From the NCBI GenBank assembly GCA_965222485.1, contig CBDCUC010000040.1, forward strand, positions 1,922,001-1,986,000: a stretch of 64,000 nucleotides of DNA, given 5' to 3'. Of the stretch, positions 44,043 to 53,585 are shown in pieces (the stretch's first letter is position 1; every line of letters starts with the position of its first letter). The position numbers and the translations under genes are program-made. Under the pieces are notes generated by a model. The model was not told the DNA's origin and ran no database searches. It saw only the letters and a program-made list of their open reading frames with translations. The stretch is from CBDCUC01 sp965222485. Its GTDB lineage: Bacteria > Pseudomonadota > Alphaproteobacteria > Rhizobiales > Hyphomicrobiaceae.

Positions 44043-45642
44043 AGGCACTCGCTTCAATTTCGCAAACAATGACCGAGAAGTTGTCTTGTGTTAGGCCATT
44101 GGCCAGCGCACGCTTCAACTCATCGGCTGATTTTACCCGAATACCGTTGCCGCCAAATGCAGTGGCGACGTCTTCAAGCCTGGTCGGGCCCAATCGCACC
44201 CCTGCGCGATTAAGGCCTGCGGCGCGCTGCTTCAATTCAATTAAAGCAAGACTTTCGTCCTGTAGTACAACAACGACAACGGGCAAGTTTTCATCGCGCA
44301 ACGTGGCCAACTCACCCAACCCCATTTCAATGCCGCCGTCGCCAACGACGGCAATAACGGATGCGCGTCTTTGTGCAAGTTTTGCACCGGCCGCCAACGG
44401 AATGGCTGCGCCCATCGTGCAGAATCCGGCTGACTGGAGCAATGTGTGTGGCTTGGAAAGCTTCAGTTTTTGGCTCAGGAGGATGCGGTGGGCGCCGCTA
44501 TCAACCGTGACGATGGTATCGCTGGTCAACGATTGTTCGAGGACATCAACGATTGCATGCGGCCCCCATTGTGCAGGCGTGGAAAAGCTTCGCTTAAGCA
44601 CCTCTCGCGCTGTTCTCAATCTGTCGCACGACCAGACGGGATTGGCAGGCGCTGTTTGTGGTGTGATGGCGGCAAGGCTTTCGGGAAGCGGCGCAATGAG
44701 GCGCATGTCGACGCGATGCATGCCATGGTCGGGTGCGTGCCGTGTCAGTTCGACCACATCGGCGCTAGCGGGAAATGGATTGAGCCATCCCTGGCGCATT
44801 TCGATCGGGTCGTAACCTAACAAGAGAATGCAGTCTGCGGCAGATATGATCTGCATGATTGATGTGTCTGCGAGTGGTGATAGCCCGGCTGCACCAAGTG
44901 CGCACGGGTGGTTTTCCGGCAAGAGTCCCTTGGCTTTGTAGCTGGTGAGGACGGGAATACGCCAACGTTCCACTAGTGTGGCAAGAGCCTGATCGCAACC
45001 GCTGCGCGCAGCTTCGTAGCCGGCAATGATAAGAGGCCGCCTGGCAGCTTCAAGCTTCGTGCGAATGTGAGAAATACAGCGGTCGTCACGCGATACCAGA
45101 GGTTCGGTGGCGCGTGTCGGCATCGTTGCACGATCGTTAGGTTGCGCGCGTGCCGCGGCAGTTGACGGCGACAGATCGAGATGGACAGGCCCCTGCGGCG
45201 GTGTCGTTGCGAGGCGGATTGCGCGTTCGAGTGTTGCGCCGACACCATCGGGCTCAATCTCGAAGCTTTTTTTCACCAGTGGGTGGAGCAGGGCTGCATG
45301 GTCAATAACCTGATGCGTGTAGCGGTTGCGCTGTGGGTGATCGACGACACCGCTGATCACGATCAAGGGCATGTGTTCTTGAGATGCGTCGGCGATGCCG
45401 TTCACGGCGCTGGCCAGTCCCGGTCCTAGAGTCGTGACCAGGAGGCCGGGAGATCCTGTCAACGTCGCGGTTGCTGCCGCCATGATAGCTGCCGAGGTTT
45501 CCTGGCGCGTCAATACAAAACGGATTCCAGCCGCCTCGAGCGCATCAATCAAGGTGAGGACTTCACCGCCGGGAATGCCGAAAGCGTGGCGCGTGCCATG
45601 GTGAGCTAATGTTTGGGCTACAATATCGGCGACGCGGGTCAT
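44026..45642 (-). CDS. Thiamine-diphosphate enzyme, acetolactate synthase-like
   Basis: A 538-residue enzyme with the three-domain ThDP fold. The N-terminal Pyr domain has the activating Glu48 (LTRQETSAA), a central domain follows, and the PP domain binds Mg-ThDP through VVGDGGIEMGLGELATL and the downstream acidic loop. It is shorter than typical biosynthetic IlvB (about 560-600), and no ilvN-like small subunit is next to it, so it may be a dedicated decarboxylase or synthase with another substrate. It precedes and overlaps the OpgC-like gene. Confidence 0.83.
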   Translation of the reverse strand: MTRVADIVAQTLAHHGTRHAFGIPGGEVLTLIDALEAAGIRFVLTRQETSAAIMAAATATLTGSPGLLVTTLGPGLASAVNGIADASQEHMPLIVISGVVDHPQRNRYTHQVIDHAALLHPLVKKSFEIEPDGVGATLERAIRLATTPPQGPVHLDLSPSTAAARAQPNDRATMPTRATEPLVSRDDRCISHIRTKLEAARRPLIIAGYEAARSGCDQALATLVERWRIPVLTSYKAKGLLPENHPCALGAAGLSPLADTSIMQIISAADCILLLGYDPIEMRQGWLNPFPASADVVELTRHAPDHGMHRVDMRLIAPLPESLAAITPQTAPANPVWSCDRLRTAREVLKRSFSTPAQWGPHAIVDVLEQSLTSDTIVTVDSGAHRILLSQKLKLSKPHTLLQSAGFCTMGAAIPLAAGAKLAQRRASVIAVVGDGGIEMGLGELATLRDENLPVVVVVLQDESLALIELKQRAAGLNRAGVRLGPTRLEDVATAFGGNGIRVKSADELKRALANGLTQDNFSVIVCEIEASAYEESI

Positions 45643-45836
45643 ACCTGCCGTCGGGCTCCGTTTAGGTCAGGGTTGATGTGTTGAGTGGCGGTAGTGAGCG
45701 GCATTGGCTGAATGATGCGGCCTTTGAGCCGACTGGGCCGACTATTGGCTTGGAATTTCCTCGGGTGGAGCCAGAGGTTTCACCTATTGTGTGGTTCCTT
45801 TCAACCCTTTCCGCAAGTAGGGCCGTGTTTTTGCGT

Positions 45837-47225
45837 TCAACCGGCGCGTACTGCTTGGCCAGTGGCGTAGGATTGAGCGTGCGAACCGACATCTTGAAGC
45901 CGCTTTTCGATCAACCGCTCGAAGCGGTCTGTGGTGCGTTGTGCTTGGCGAATGCGCGATATCGCGCTCACCTGTCCGGCGTCACCAGCGTCCGCGGCAG
46001 CGAGCATGAGTGTTCTGAGGAAGACGTCGCGCTGGGCGTAGCTGCCGCCAATGTCCGTGAGGTCAGCGGATAGTCGCGCGAGGTTTGTGGTCGCGATCGG
46101 GCCGTGACACAGTGACAGGATAAGCTCGGCCACTTGCAGTCCAACGCTCCTTGCAACGCTATCTTGATCCCGGCTTAACGACTTGGAGCAGTGGCGTTCT
46201 TGTGCGTTGTTTCTCAGTTGTTCGACGAGGTCGTGCGCGCCGGATTCGTCTCCATTTGCCACGAGTGCCAACAAGTAATGCAGCGAGGCAAAGACGTAGC
46301 TTGTGTCTTGGCGCCGATCGGACGCGATTTTGTGCAGGGCGTGCCAGCGATCCCCGACATCGACGTTTTCCTGATCTAAACGCCAAAGCAGTGAGACGGC
46401 GTTGGCCATGTCTCGGAAGTCATCCGTTTGGGTTGGGCGGATGTCTTCGTCATACAATTTGAGGACCGCGTTGTGGTCGTTCTGTTCCAGGCGAAAGAGG
46501 GCCAGGTGCCAACCCAAATGATAGGAGAAATTGTTGCAGTCGCGCCACCGTGGCCGGCTTTGTTCAAGCCAGTGGGCGCCTTCATCGGTGCGTCCCGACA
46601 TTTCCATGACGTGCGATACGGCGTGCAAGCCCCAGGCATCTCCAGGCTCAAGCTCTACGGCTCTCAGGCCGGTTTTCTCAGCATCCGAATACTGCCCGGA
46701 TTCTTCCAGCCCAAAGGCATGACAGCCTAATAAGTAGCCGTAGCCTGGTTGTTCTTGTGCCCAGTAAGGCAAAATACGTGTTGTAGTCTGAAGCATTTTT
46801 TTCGGCTGGCCGGACATGAAACGTAAGGCGTGAGAGAGCTTGGCCACAACAAAAGTGCACGGGTTGTCGTCCAGGTGTTGATCCAGCCTGTCAGCGGCGG
46901 CTTTGAAGCTGCCATTTGCCGCAAGATTGAGTGCTTCGACAAGGGTCTTTTCGAATTCTGTGCCGCCTTTCAAAGCTTGAAGTTTTGCATTTGCCGTTGT
47001 GGCAAACTCGCGTGCCTTCACAAAATTTTCTGACTTGGCGAGCAGGGCGGTACCAAAACCCTGTAGTGCTGTTGCCGCGACAAGTTGCGGATCGTGCTCC
47101 AACGCGCGCGTGAGTGCGTCTGCTGCCAATCTGTGTTCCGCGATAGAAGCGGTGGCGTCTTCGAGTGCCAAAATCGCTTGATCTGATGTTGTGGTGTGCT
47201 GGCCGGAATAACAGTCAGTTCGCAT
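45837..47225 (-). CDS. Tetratricopeptide-repeat protein, TTC38-like
   Basis: A 462-residue all-helical protein. It resembles the TTC38 family: the segment GDAWGLHAVSHVMEMSGRTDEG near 190-212, the CNNFSYHLGWHLALFRLE block, the LYDEDIRPT element, the SLLWRLDQENVDVGDRW block, and the FASLHYLLAL element are conserved in the same order. Function is unknown in bacteria; a helical scaffold is likely. It stands alone, facing the ThDP gene on the same strand. ATG start. Confidence 0.78.
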   Translation of the reverse strand: MRTDCYSGQHTTTSDQAILALEDATASIAEHRLAADALTRALEHDPQLVAATALQGFGTALLAKSENFVKAREFATTANAKLQALKGGTEFEKTLVEALNLAANGSFKAAADRLDQHLDDNPCTFVVAKLSHALRFMSGQPKKMLQTTTRILPYWAQEQPGYGYLLGCHAFGLEESGQYSDAEKTGLRAVELEPGDAWGLHAVSHVMEMSGRTDEGAHWLEQSRPRWRDCNNFSYHLGWHLALFRLEQNDHNAVLKLYDEDIRPTQTDDFRDMANAVSLLWRLDQENVDVGDRWHALHKIASDRRQDTSYVFASLHYLLALVANGDESGAHDLVEQLRNNAQERHCSKSLSRDQDSVARSVGLQVAELILSLCHGPIATTNLARLSADLTDIGGSYAQRDVFLRTLMLAAADAGDAGQVSAISRIRQAQRTTDRFERLIEKRLQDVGSHAQSYATGQAVRAG

Positions 47226-47631
47226 TATTGGTTGTTCCGTTTACTGGCGCAATTTGCATCATCATCGTTGTGGCGCACTGCCGTGATTGAACATCCACAG
47301 TCTTGGTGTTGCACCCTTAGTATTTAATCTGACCGATAGGGGAGCCATACTCACAGGGCGAATTGATGACTGATCTATGGATGGACACAAGCTGTTGGCC
47401 AATCAATGCGCTTCACAACATTGAGAGAAGATGTTTTTGGACCAGTTGCGCTAGCAAAGGTGTCATTCCCGGGGCATGGGCTTGGTTCTCCGTGCCCAGT
47501 CCGGCGTGCTAGTGGCACGGAGGGTGCGAGAACGCCGTAGGACATCGGGTATTACTATGCTCTGTCTCAGCATAGACGAGGCCGGTAGAGGCGATCTCGG
47601 ATACAGGGTGCTGTATGCCTGACGTGTGCGG
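47226..47631. other. Intergenic region between crotonase and TPR genes
   Basis: 406 bases with no supported gene. A seven-base inverted repeat (47490-47496 with 47514-47520, 17-base loop) is visible, without a T-tail. The TTC38-like promoter must lie here. Confidence 0.4.
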
Positions 47632-48429
47632 CTATTTTCCGGTCCATTGTGGTGGCCGCTTTTCCAGAAAGGCATTGATGCCTTCCTTGAAGTCATCTGA
47701 CAGGTAACACTCCGTTACGAGGTCTTCGTCGTTTGCTCGCGCGCCATCATTGCGCAGCCGCCGCATGGCCTCTTTCGTCGCTTTTAGGGTCAGTGGCGCA
47801 TGTGCCGCGACGGTTGCGGCAAGTTCGTGCGCGCGCGACATGAGTGCGTCGTGTTGTTCAACGACAGCGGACACGAGGCCAATGACCTGCGCTTCATCAG
47901 CTGGAATGAGGCGGGCGGTGAACAGAATTTCCTTGGTGCGTGCGTGCCCTATGAGAGCGGCGATACGTGCGAGATTCTGGATAGAAAGCGTGTTGCCAAG
48001 GGTGCGGGCAATGGGAAACCCGAACACCATGTTAGAGGTTGCAATGCGCAGGTCGCAGCAGGCGGCAATCGCCGCGCCGCCGCCCGTGCAAGCGCCGGAC
48101 AGGGCGGCAATCGTGGGAACCGGGCAACTCTCGATTTTGTCGAGTACGTCGTCCATGTGTTTTTCGTAGGCGATAATTTGGTCGCGCGTTTTGAAATCCT
48201 TGAACTCTGAAATGTCGGTTCCGGAGGCAAAGGCTCGTGGACCGGCGCCGGTTATGATGAGTGCACGGCAGCCCGATGCAGCAGCAGTTGTTTCGCAGAT
48301 TTCAGCGACACGGTCGTACATCGCAAATGTCAGAGCATTGCGCGCTTGCGGGCGGTTTAGGGTTGCAATGCCGATACCGTCTTGGACTTCAAATAGAACT
48401 TCTTCGGTTGTGGAAAGCGTGCTGGGCAT
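47632..48429 (-). CDS. Enoyl-CoA hydratase/isomerase family protein lacking standard catalytic Glu
   Basis: A 265-residue crotonase-fold protein. The oxyanion-hole segments are present: FASGTDISEF (first) and SGACTGGGAAIAACCDLRIA (second). But the two catalytic glutamates of crotonase are replaced: GGGAA holds Ala where Glu144 would be, and FPIARTLG has Ala/Arg where Glu164 would be. It is therefore probably not a hydratase; an isomerase, thioesterase or decarboxylase-like activity on an acyl-CoA is possible. It is alone, with no acyl-CoA genes beside it. Confidence 0.85.
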   Translation of the reverse strand: MPSTLSTTEEVLFEVQDGIGIATLNRPQARNALTFAMYDRVAEICETTAAASGCRALIITGAGPRAFASGTDISEFKDFKTRDQIIAYEKHMDDVLDKIESCPVPTIAALSGACTGGGAAIAACCDLRIATSNMVFGFPIARTLGNTLSIQNLARIAALIGHARTKEILFTARLIPADEAQVIGLVSAVVEQHDALMSRAHELAATVAAHAPLTLKATKEAMRRLRNDGARANDEDLVTECYLSDDFKEGINAFLEKRPPQWTGK

Positions 48430-48552
48430 AAGCGTTACCTGTCAGAATGCGGTGTGTGTTTTGGTCGTTGGTTGCGTCAAGCGAGCAAGAGCGTCACGGC
48501 GGTCGGGTCAGGGCGTGGTGCGCGTACGTATCAATCTTGGGTCAATCTGGCG

Positions 48553-49887
48553 TCATGTCTTATCGATCAGGTGAAAGAAGGAGCCGGTGACGTTGCCGCG
48601 TCGGGCGCCTTTTTCAGCGACAGGATTACCCGTTGCGTCGACGAGGTCTGCAAGCGGCTCATCGCGGCCACTCGTGATACTGGCGTAGTGGAACTCATGG
48701 CCACGTATGGCGTCGCCCGCCCGGCCGATCGAACAATCTTTGAGGAGCGTAGCAAGCCGGTACCCCAGATGCATTTTTCGCTTTTTGAATGATGTCTCCA
48801 GATCGAGGAGGCCGGCCAATTCGTGGCGCTTGCCGTCTGCTGATTCCAGTGCCTTTCCTAAAACCATGAAACCGCCGCACTCGCCGTGAATCGGCTTTAG
48901 GTCCGCTGCCGCGCGCAGTGCGTTGAGAAAAATTTTTGCGTTGGCAAGTCGGCCGGCGTGTAGTTCAGGATAACCACCTGGCAGCCAGATCACGTCGCAC
49001 GTGTCATCGGGTGCCTCGTCGGCCAGCGGTGAAAACGGAATAATTTCGGAGCCGGCCCCGCGCCATGACGACAAGACGTGCGGGTAGACGAAGGAGAAGG
49101 CTTCATCGCGGGCCAGTGCGATACGCTGCCCGGGCGGTGTGATGTTGCCGGTGTTTGCAGTTGCATTTGTTGCGGGGTGCCACGACGCGGAGTGGGCGGT
49201 CTTGCACAACGCGTCGATGTCGACATTGCTGGCGACGAATGTTGCAAGGCGATCGAGCAGGCCATCGAGTTGTGGAGTTTCTTCTGCGAGGACGAGGCCA
49301 AGATGGCGCTCGGGCAATTCGATATCGGACGTTCTGGGTAGCGCGCCCAACAACTTCACTCCGGTTCCTTCAATTGCATTTGCCACCAGGCGCCTGTGCC
49401 GGTCGGAGCCGACGCGATTGAGGATTATGCCTCCGATTTTCACATCAGGGTCGAATGTCGCAAATCCTTTGGCAATGGCTGCTGCTGTTTGAGATTGACC
49501 TGAAACGTCGAGGATTAAAATAACCGGCCAGCCCGTTGCCTTGGCGAGTGTGGCGCTTGACCCGTTGGCCCAGGCGCCCATTTGGTCGACGCCATCAAAC
49601 AGCCCCATTAAGGCTTCGGCGACGACGATGTCGGCGCCTTGAGCGTGGGTCTCAACAAGTTGGTGGGCCAGTGTTTCGCGCATCGCCCACGTGTCGATGT
49701 TGACGCTGGTGCGTCCGGCGGCCTTGGTGTGGAAGCCTGGATCGATGTAGTCCGGTCCGCATTTGAAGGGCTGGACGGTGACGCCCTTATGCTTTAACGC
49801 GCGCAACAGACCGAGCGTCAGCGTTGTCTTACCACCGCCGGAACGTGGTGCTGCAATGAGCAGTCCTGGCGGCAAAGTCGGCGTCAT
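48553..49887 (-). CDS. cobB: Cobyrinate a,c-diamide synthase
   Basis: Amidates the a and c carboxylates of (hydrogeno)cobyrinic acid using glutamine and ATP. The N-terminal P-loop APRSGGGKTTLTL is at 13-25; the C-terminal class I glutaminase domain holds the catalytic Cys337 in HGECGGFM. At 444 residues it is a normal CobB/CbiA. It is divergent from cbiD; the two form the left block of the split cobalamin region. Confidence 0.95.
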   Translation of the reverse strand: MTPTLPPGLLIAAPRSGGGKTTLTLGLLRALKHKGVTVQPFKCGPDYIDPGFHTKAAGRTSVNIDTWAMRETLAHQLVETHAQGADIVVAEALMGLFDGVDQMGAWANGSSATLAKATGWPVILILDVSGQSQTAAAIAKGFATFDPDVKIGGIILNRVGSDRHRRLVANAIEGTGVKLLGALPRTSDIELPERHLGLVLAEETPQLDGLLDRLATFVASNVDIDALCKTAHSASWHPATNATANTGNITPPGQRIALARDEAFSFVYPHVLSSWRGAGSEIIPFSPLADEAPDDTCDVIWLPGGYPELHAGRLANAKIFLNALRAAADLKPIHGECGGFMVLGKALESADGKRHELAGLLDLETSFKKRKMHLGYRLATLLKDCSIGRAGDAIRGHEFHYASITSGRDEPLADLVDATGNPVAEKGARRGNVTGSFFHLIDKT

Positions 49888-49948
49888 GCGGTCTATCTCT
49901 TGCTTTGGTTGTTTGCCCGGCGGCTAAACTGTCGTATCCGGTATCGTT

Positions 49949-51049
49949 ATGGTGTCTCTTAAAACAAAAAACGAGCTGCGTCGCGGCTGGACAACGGGCA
50001 CCTGTGCGACGGCTGCAACACGGGCCGCGATCGAAGCGTTGTGGACTGGCAGCTTTCCCGATCCGGTTTGCATTAAATTGCCAGGTGGCGGGCGGCCACA
50101 GTTTGCATTGGCAACATGTGAGCGTGGCGATGGCTGGGCCTGTGCCGGTGTTGTCAAAGATGCCGGTGATGATCCGGACGTGACGCATGGTGCGCTGGTG
50201 AAAGCGCGCGTAAGTGCTGGCTCTGCTGGTTCAGGTGTGGCGTTTAAGGCTGGCTCAGGAGTTGGCGTTGTCACCAAGCCGGGTCTGCCGCTGCCGCCGG
50301 GCGAGCCAGCAATCAATCCCGTACCTCGTCAGATGATGTGCGACGCGATTGCCGAGGCGGTGACGCTCTTTGAGCGCGCTGGCGATATAGAGGTGGAATT
50401 ATCAGTTGAGAACGGTGAGGAGCTGGCGCGTCATACGCTTAACGGACGCTTAGGCATCGTCGGCGGGCTGTCGATACTTGGAACAACAGGAATCGTCATT
50501 CCGTATTCGTGTGCTGCCTGGATTCATACTATTCACCGCGGGATCGACGTGGCGCGTGCGCTTGAACTTTCCCATATTGCGGGTGCGACCGGCGCGACGT
50601 CGGAAACGGCGATTCAAAAGCTGGATGGACTGGACGACAGCGCGCTTATCGACATGGGCGATTTTGTCGGAGGTATGCTGAAGTATTTGAAGACCCACCC
50701 GGTGGCGCGCGTCACCATTGCCGGCGGGATTGCGAAGATGACCAAGCTCGCACAAGGCCGGCTCGACCTGCATTCCAAACGTGGGTCAGTTGATTTTCAA
50801 CTGCTGGCAAAATGGCTAGAGGAAGCGTCGATGGGTGCGGACGACGTTGTGCGGGTTCGCTCAGCCAACAGCGTGTTGGAAGTACTGCAATTGGCGGCTG
50901 GCAGCGGGATCAATCTTGGTGAAGTCGTTGCCGAACGCGCGCTCACCGCGGCCAGCGCGGTTGTTCGCGGCAGCGGCATGGGTCTTGACGTGGTAGTGTT
51001 TGACCGCCAGGGCGAATTGCTCGCACGAACGCCGGTGCAAGTCGTGTGA
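49949..51049 (+). CDS. cbiD: Cobalt-precorrin-5B C1-methyltransferase
   Basis: Methylates C-1 of the corrin ring. The N-terminal RRGWTTGTCATAATRAA motif and the GGLSILGTTGIVIP block are specific for CbiD. It has 366 residues. CbiD is named for the anaerobic route but also occurs in alphaproteobacteria that otherwise use CobJ-, CobM-, CobL- and CobK-type enzymes, which are encoded 10 kb away in this window. It is divergent from cobB with 61 bases between. Confidence 0.95.
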   Translation: MVSLKTKNELRRGWTTGTCATAATRAAIEALWTGSFPDPVCIKLPGGGRPQFALATCERGDGWACAGVVKDAGDDPDVTHGALVKARVSAGSAGSGVAFKAGSGVGVVTKPGLPLPPGEPAINPVPRQMMCDAIAEAVTLFERAGDIEVELSVENGEELARHTLNGRLGIVGGLSILGTTGIVIPYSCAAWIHTIHRGIDVARALELSHIAGATGATSETAIQKLDGLDDSALIDMGDFVGGMLKYLKTHPVARVTIAGGIAKMTKLAQGRLDLHSKRGSVDFQLLAKWLEEASMGADDVVRVRSANSVLEVLQLAAGSGINLGEVVAERALTAASAVVRGSGMGLDVVVFDRQGELLARTPVQVV

Positions 51050-51121
51050 TGGGTGCAATGATAGTTGGGATTCCCCCGCAATGAAATCATTGGCCGAGCC
51101 ATAGGAACGGGAGCTTCAGCA

Positions 51122-51406
51122 GTGCAGACATGGAGGATTTCAGCCTACGATACCTTTGCAGGTGATCCCTATACTTTGCCCGGCCGGTTCAGATCGCAGG
51201 AGGCAGCGGAGCGAGCTGCCCTGCGGCGGTTAGAAATCCTTGAATTGACGCAACCATGCGACACGTCGGGTGGGCAAGATGGCATTCAAGACAAAGTCTA
51301 TGTGCATCGCCCCGACGGCACGGCCTATGTCTTCGAGTTGCCAGGGCAGATACGCCCAGGATTTGTAACGCGCATTGCTTGGCGGCTCGGACTTCTAAAC
51401 GGGTGA
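51122..51406 (+). CDS. Small conserved-looking protein, unknown function
   Basis: A 94-residue soluble protein with mixed strands and helices: Trp and aromatic residues near the N-terminus (TWRISAYDTF), a SQEAAERAALRRLEIL helix, a central Gly/Asp/Gln-rich loop, and a C-terminal part rich in Tyr, Val and Pro. GTG 51122 has GGGAG eight bases before it. It follows cbiD by 73 bases on the same strand and might be cotranscribed. No family recognised. Confidence 0.55.
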   Translation: MQTWRISAYDTFAGDPYTLPGRFRSQEAAERAALRRLEILELTQPCDTSGGQDGIQDKVYVHRPDGTAYVFELPGQIRPGFVTRIAWRLGLLNG

Positions 51407-51655
51407 ACCGGGGAAACGACAGTCTCGGCCACCACATCGTTCGATGTCGGTTTCCAGTGTGGTTGCTGCATTGGTGCCTTTCCTCTGTCGTGAAGGGGAC
51501 ATGAAGTAAAGGCGGTTCCATCCATCATGGTGAGCACAGCTGGTTTCGTAAGTCACGAAACTGTGAAGGGGGCCGGTCTTATCATTTGGGGCATCGGATT
51601 TCACAGTTATGCGTAAACCTCAGTCGTAACTCGTCACACATTGGGGATCCGAGTC

Positions 51656-52783
51656 ATGTCCGTATCGAAGCCTCACGTCACACAACCCATCGCCGCAGAT
51701 CAAACACCTGAGAACACTAATGCTAAAGCGCGTTCGAAAGTTACACGAAGGCACGTTATAGGTGGTCTGCCGGCAGTGCTTGCGGTCGGCGCCTCCACGT
51801 TTCCGCTGCTTGATTCGCGGGTTGCGCACGCGGCGACACCGGGGACGTCGGGAGCTTTGATGGCGGAACGTGCACGCGCTCTGCTCGCTGTGTTGTCGCC
51901 CAAACAACAAAAGGTCGTTTCGTTTCCGTTTGGCGGGTCGCGTTTTCGGGATTGGGACTATATGACCGGTTCGGCATTTTCACCGGGTGTTCCGCTTGAG
52001 CGGATGACAAAGACTCAGAAAACCGCGGCGTTTGATTTGCTTGCTGCCGGCCTTAGTAAGGCAGGTTTCGACAAAGCAAACCGCGTTATGGTGCAACAAG
52101 ACATTTTGCGTGATCTCATGCGCAAAGGTGCCCCCGATCGCAATCGCGAGCGGTTTTCGGTGATGCTATTCGGTAAGCCGAGTGCGACGGATTTCTGGGG
52201 CTGGCGTTGGGAAGGCCATCACCTGTCACTGACTTACACGCTCAAAGGTCACGATGTGGTTTCTGTGACACCCAATTCGTTCTCGTCGGAACCGAACACG
52301 GTTTCCGGCGGTCCGCACAAGGGTATGGTTGCTTTGCCGGATGAAGAGCGGCTTGGGCGCAGGCTCTTTGGCGACCTTTCGGTAAGTGCAAAACAGGTTG
52401 CACGCATCGAGGATAGGTCTCCCGGTAATGTCCTGGCCTTGGCTGGATGGGAAGACGAAATCAAAGAGCGCCGCGGTGTGCCGTGGGCCGATCTATCATC
52501 GTCACAACGCGATCTGGTGCTGCGCCTTGTCGATGTCTACACATCCGATCATCTGCCCGCGGACCTTGCGGATGTGCAACGCGCGCGTGTCCGCGAGGGA
52601 GACTTGATGTCGGCCCGGTTTGGGTGGGCGGGTGATGAGGCGCGAGACGGTGCGTCGATCTATTATCGCATTCACGGCGATACGTTTCTTATTGAGTTTG
52701 CCTCATTGTATAATCAGCCGCTGCATCTGCACACCGCCGTCAATGACCGTGAACGCAACTTCGGCCAGCATCTGAGTGGGTAA
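51656..52783 (+). CDS. DUF3500 protein, Tat-exported
   Basis: A 375-residue exported protein. A twin-arginine pair R31-R32 (TRRHVIGG) is followed by a hydrophobic stretch and an AHA cleavage site at about residue 59. The mature part matches the DUF3500 family: FGGSRFRDWDYM near the N-terminus, WGWRWEGHHLSLTYT in the middle, and YYRIHGDTFLIEF, HLHTAVND near the end. His-rich conserved blocks suggest metal binding, but the reaction is unknown. ATG 51656 has GGGGA upstream; an earlier TTG at 51641 is possible. Confidence 0.85.
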   Translation: MSVSKPHVTQPIAADQTPENTNAKARSKVTRRHVIGGLPAVLAVGASTFPLLDSRVAHAATPGTSGALMAERARALLAVLSPKQQKVVSFPFGGSRFRDWDYMTGSAFSPGVPLERMTKTQKTAAFDLLAAGLSKAGFDKANRVMVQQDILRDLMRKGAPDRNRERFSVMLFGKPSATDFWGWRWEGHHLSLTYTLKGHDVVSVTPNSFSSEPNTVSGGPHKGMVALPDEERLGRRLFGDLSVSAKQVARIEDRSPGNVLALAGWEDEIKERRGVPWADLSSSQRDLVLRLVDVYTSDHLPADLADVQRARVREGDLMSARFGWAGDEARDGASIYYRIHGDTFLIEFASLYNQPLHLHTAVNDRERNFGQHLSG

Positions 52784-52949
52784 GGGAAACAAGCAATCGG
52801 CATTGGTTTTTGCATGGCGGTTTGCCGCCGTCACTCGTAGCAATGTTGCCTAATTCAAGGATAGGCTTCTCGATCTAAGGTGACGTAGGCTTTGTGGTCA
52901 CTGCGTGGCTTAACCGAGAACATTTTATTTCTTACCCCAGGAGGGGGCG

Positions 52950-53573
52950 ATGGCTGAGATCGAGATCATAGGGACCCCAATTAGCAATTACGTGCGCTCA
53001 ATCAGGATGCTTTGCGAGGAAAAAGGGGTGCCCTACGAGCTCAATCCGGCGTTTCCGCAGACACCGGAAGTCAAGTCCCTCCATCCGGCTGGGCAAGTGC
53101 CCTGCCTGCGTCATGGAGACGTGACGCTGTTTGAAAGTATCGCGATCGCTCATTACATCGATGAGAAATTCCCTGGTCCCAAGTTCTTCCCAGAGGATAC
53201 CTTGCAAGCAGTGCTCGTTGAGCAATGGGTATCTTATGTGAATGTAAAGGTGGACCGCTGGATCATGCGCGAATACGTCGTCCCGTCGCTATTTTTTGAC
53301 AAGGAAACAGGACCCGATACCGCAAAACTAAATGCCGCCCTTCCCGAGATTGAAAAGTACGTCGCACCGCTTGACCAAGCTGTCGCGGGCACCGGTTACC
53401 TCGTGGGTGACAAGCTGACGTACGCTGACATCAATGTGCTGCCGATGCTGATGGCGCTTACAATGTTTCCTGCTACAAACGAGATCCTTACCAAACACAA
53501 GAACTTGTCGGCCTATGCTTCCAGACTGAGCGCACGAATGTCGTTCCAGAACACTGCCCCTCCCGAGAACTAG
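52950..53573 (+). CDS. Glutathione S-transferase family protein
   Basis: A 207-residue GST. The thioredoxin-like N-domain (residues about 1-78) has ISNYVRSIRM near the active site, the cis-proline VPCL and the glutathione-binding ESIAIAHYID. The helical C-domain includes TYADINVLPML. AGGAGGGGGCG precedes the ATG. It is followed 12 bases later by an SDR gene, so the two likely act together on an electrophilic or carbonyl substrate. Confidence 0.92.
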   Translation: MAEIEIIGTPISNYVRSIRMLCEEKGVPYELNPAFPQTPEVKSLHPAGQVPCLRHGDVTLFESIAIAHYIDEKFPGPKFFPEDTLQAVLVEQWVSYVNVKVDRWIMREYVVPSLFFDKETGPDTAKLNAALPEIEKYVAPLDQAVAGTGYLVGDKLTYADINVLPMLMALTMFPATNEILTKHKNLSAYASRLSARMSFQNTAPPEN

Positions 53574-53585
53574 AGGTTCAACCTA

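Noticed and set aside
44069..44815. 248-codon plus-strand frame opposite the ThDP enzyme
   Set aside because: Ser/Arg/Thr-rich shadow of a gene with intact ThDP motifs.
47490..47520. Seven-base inverted repeat in the crotonase/TPR gap
   Set aside because: Long loop and no T-tail; too weak to call a terminator or operator.
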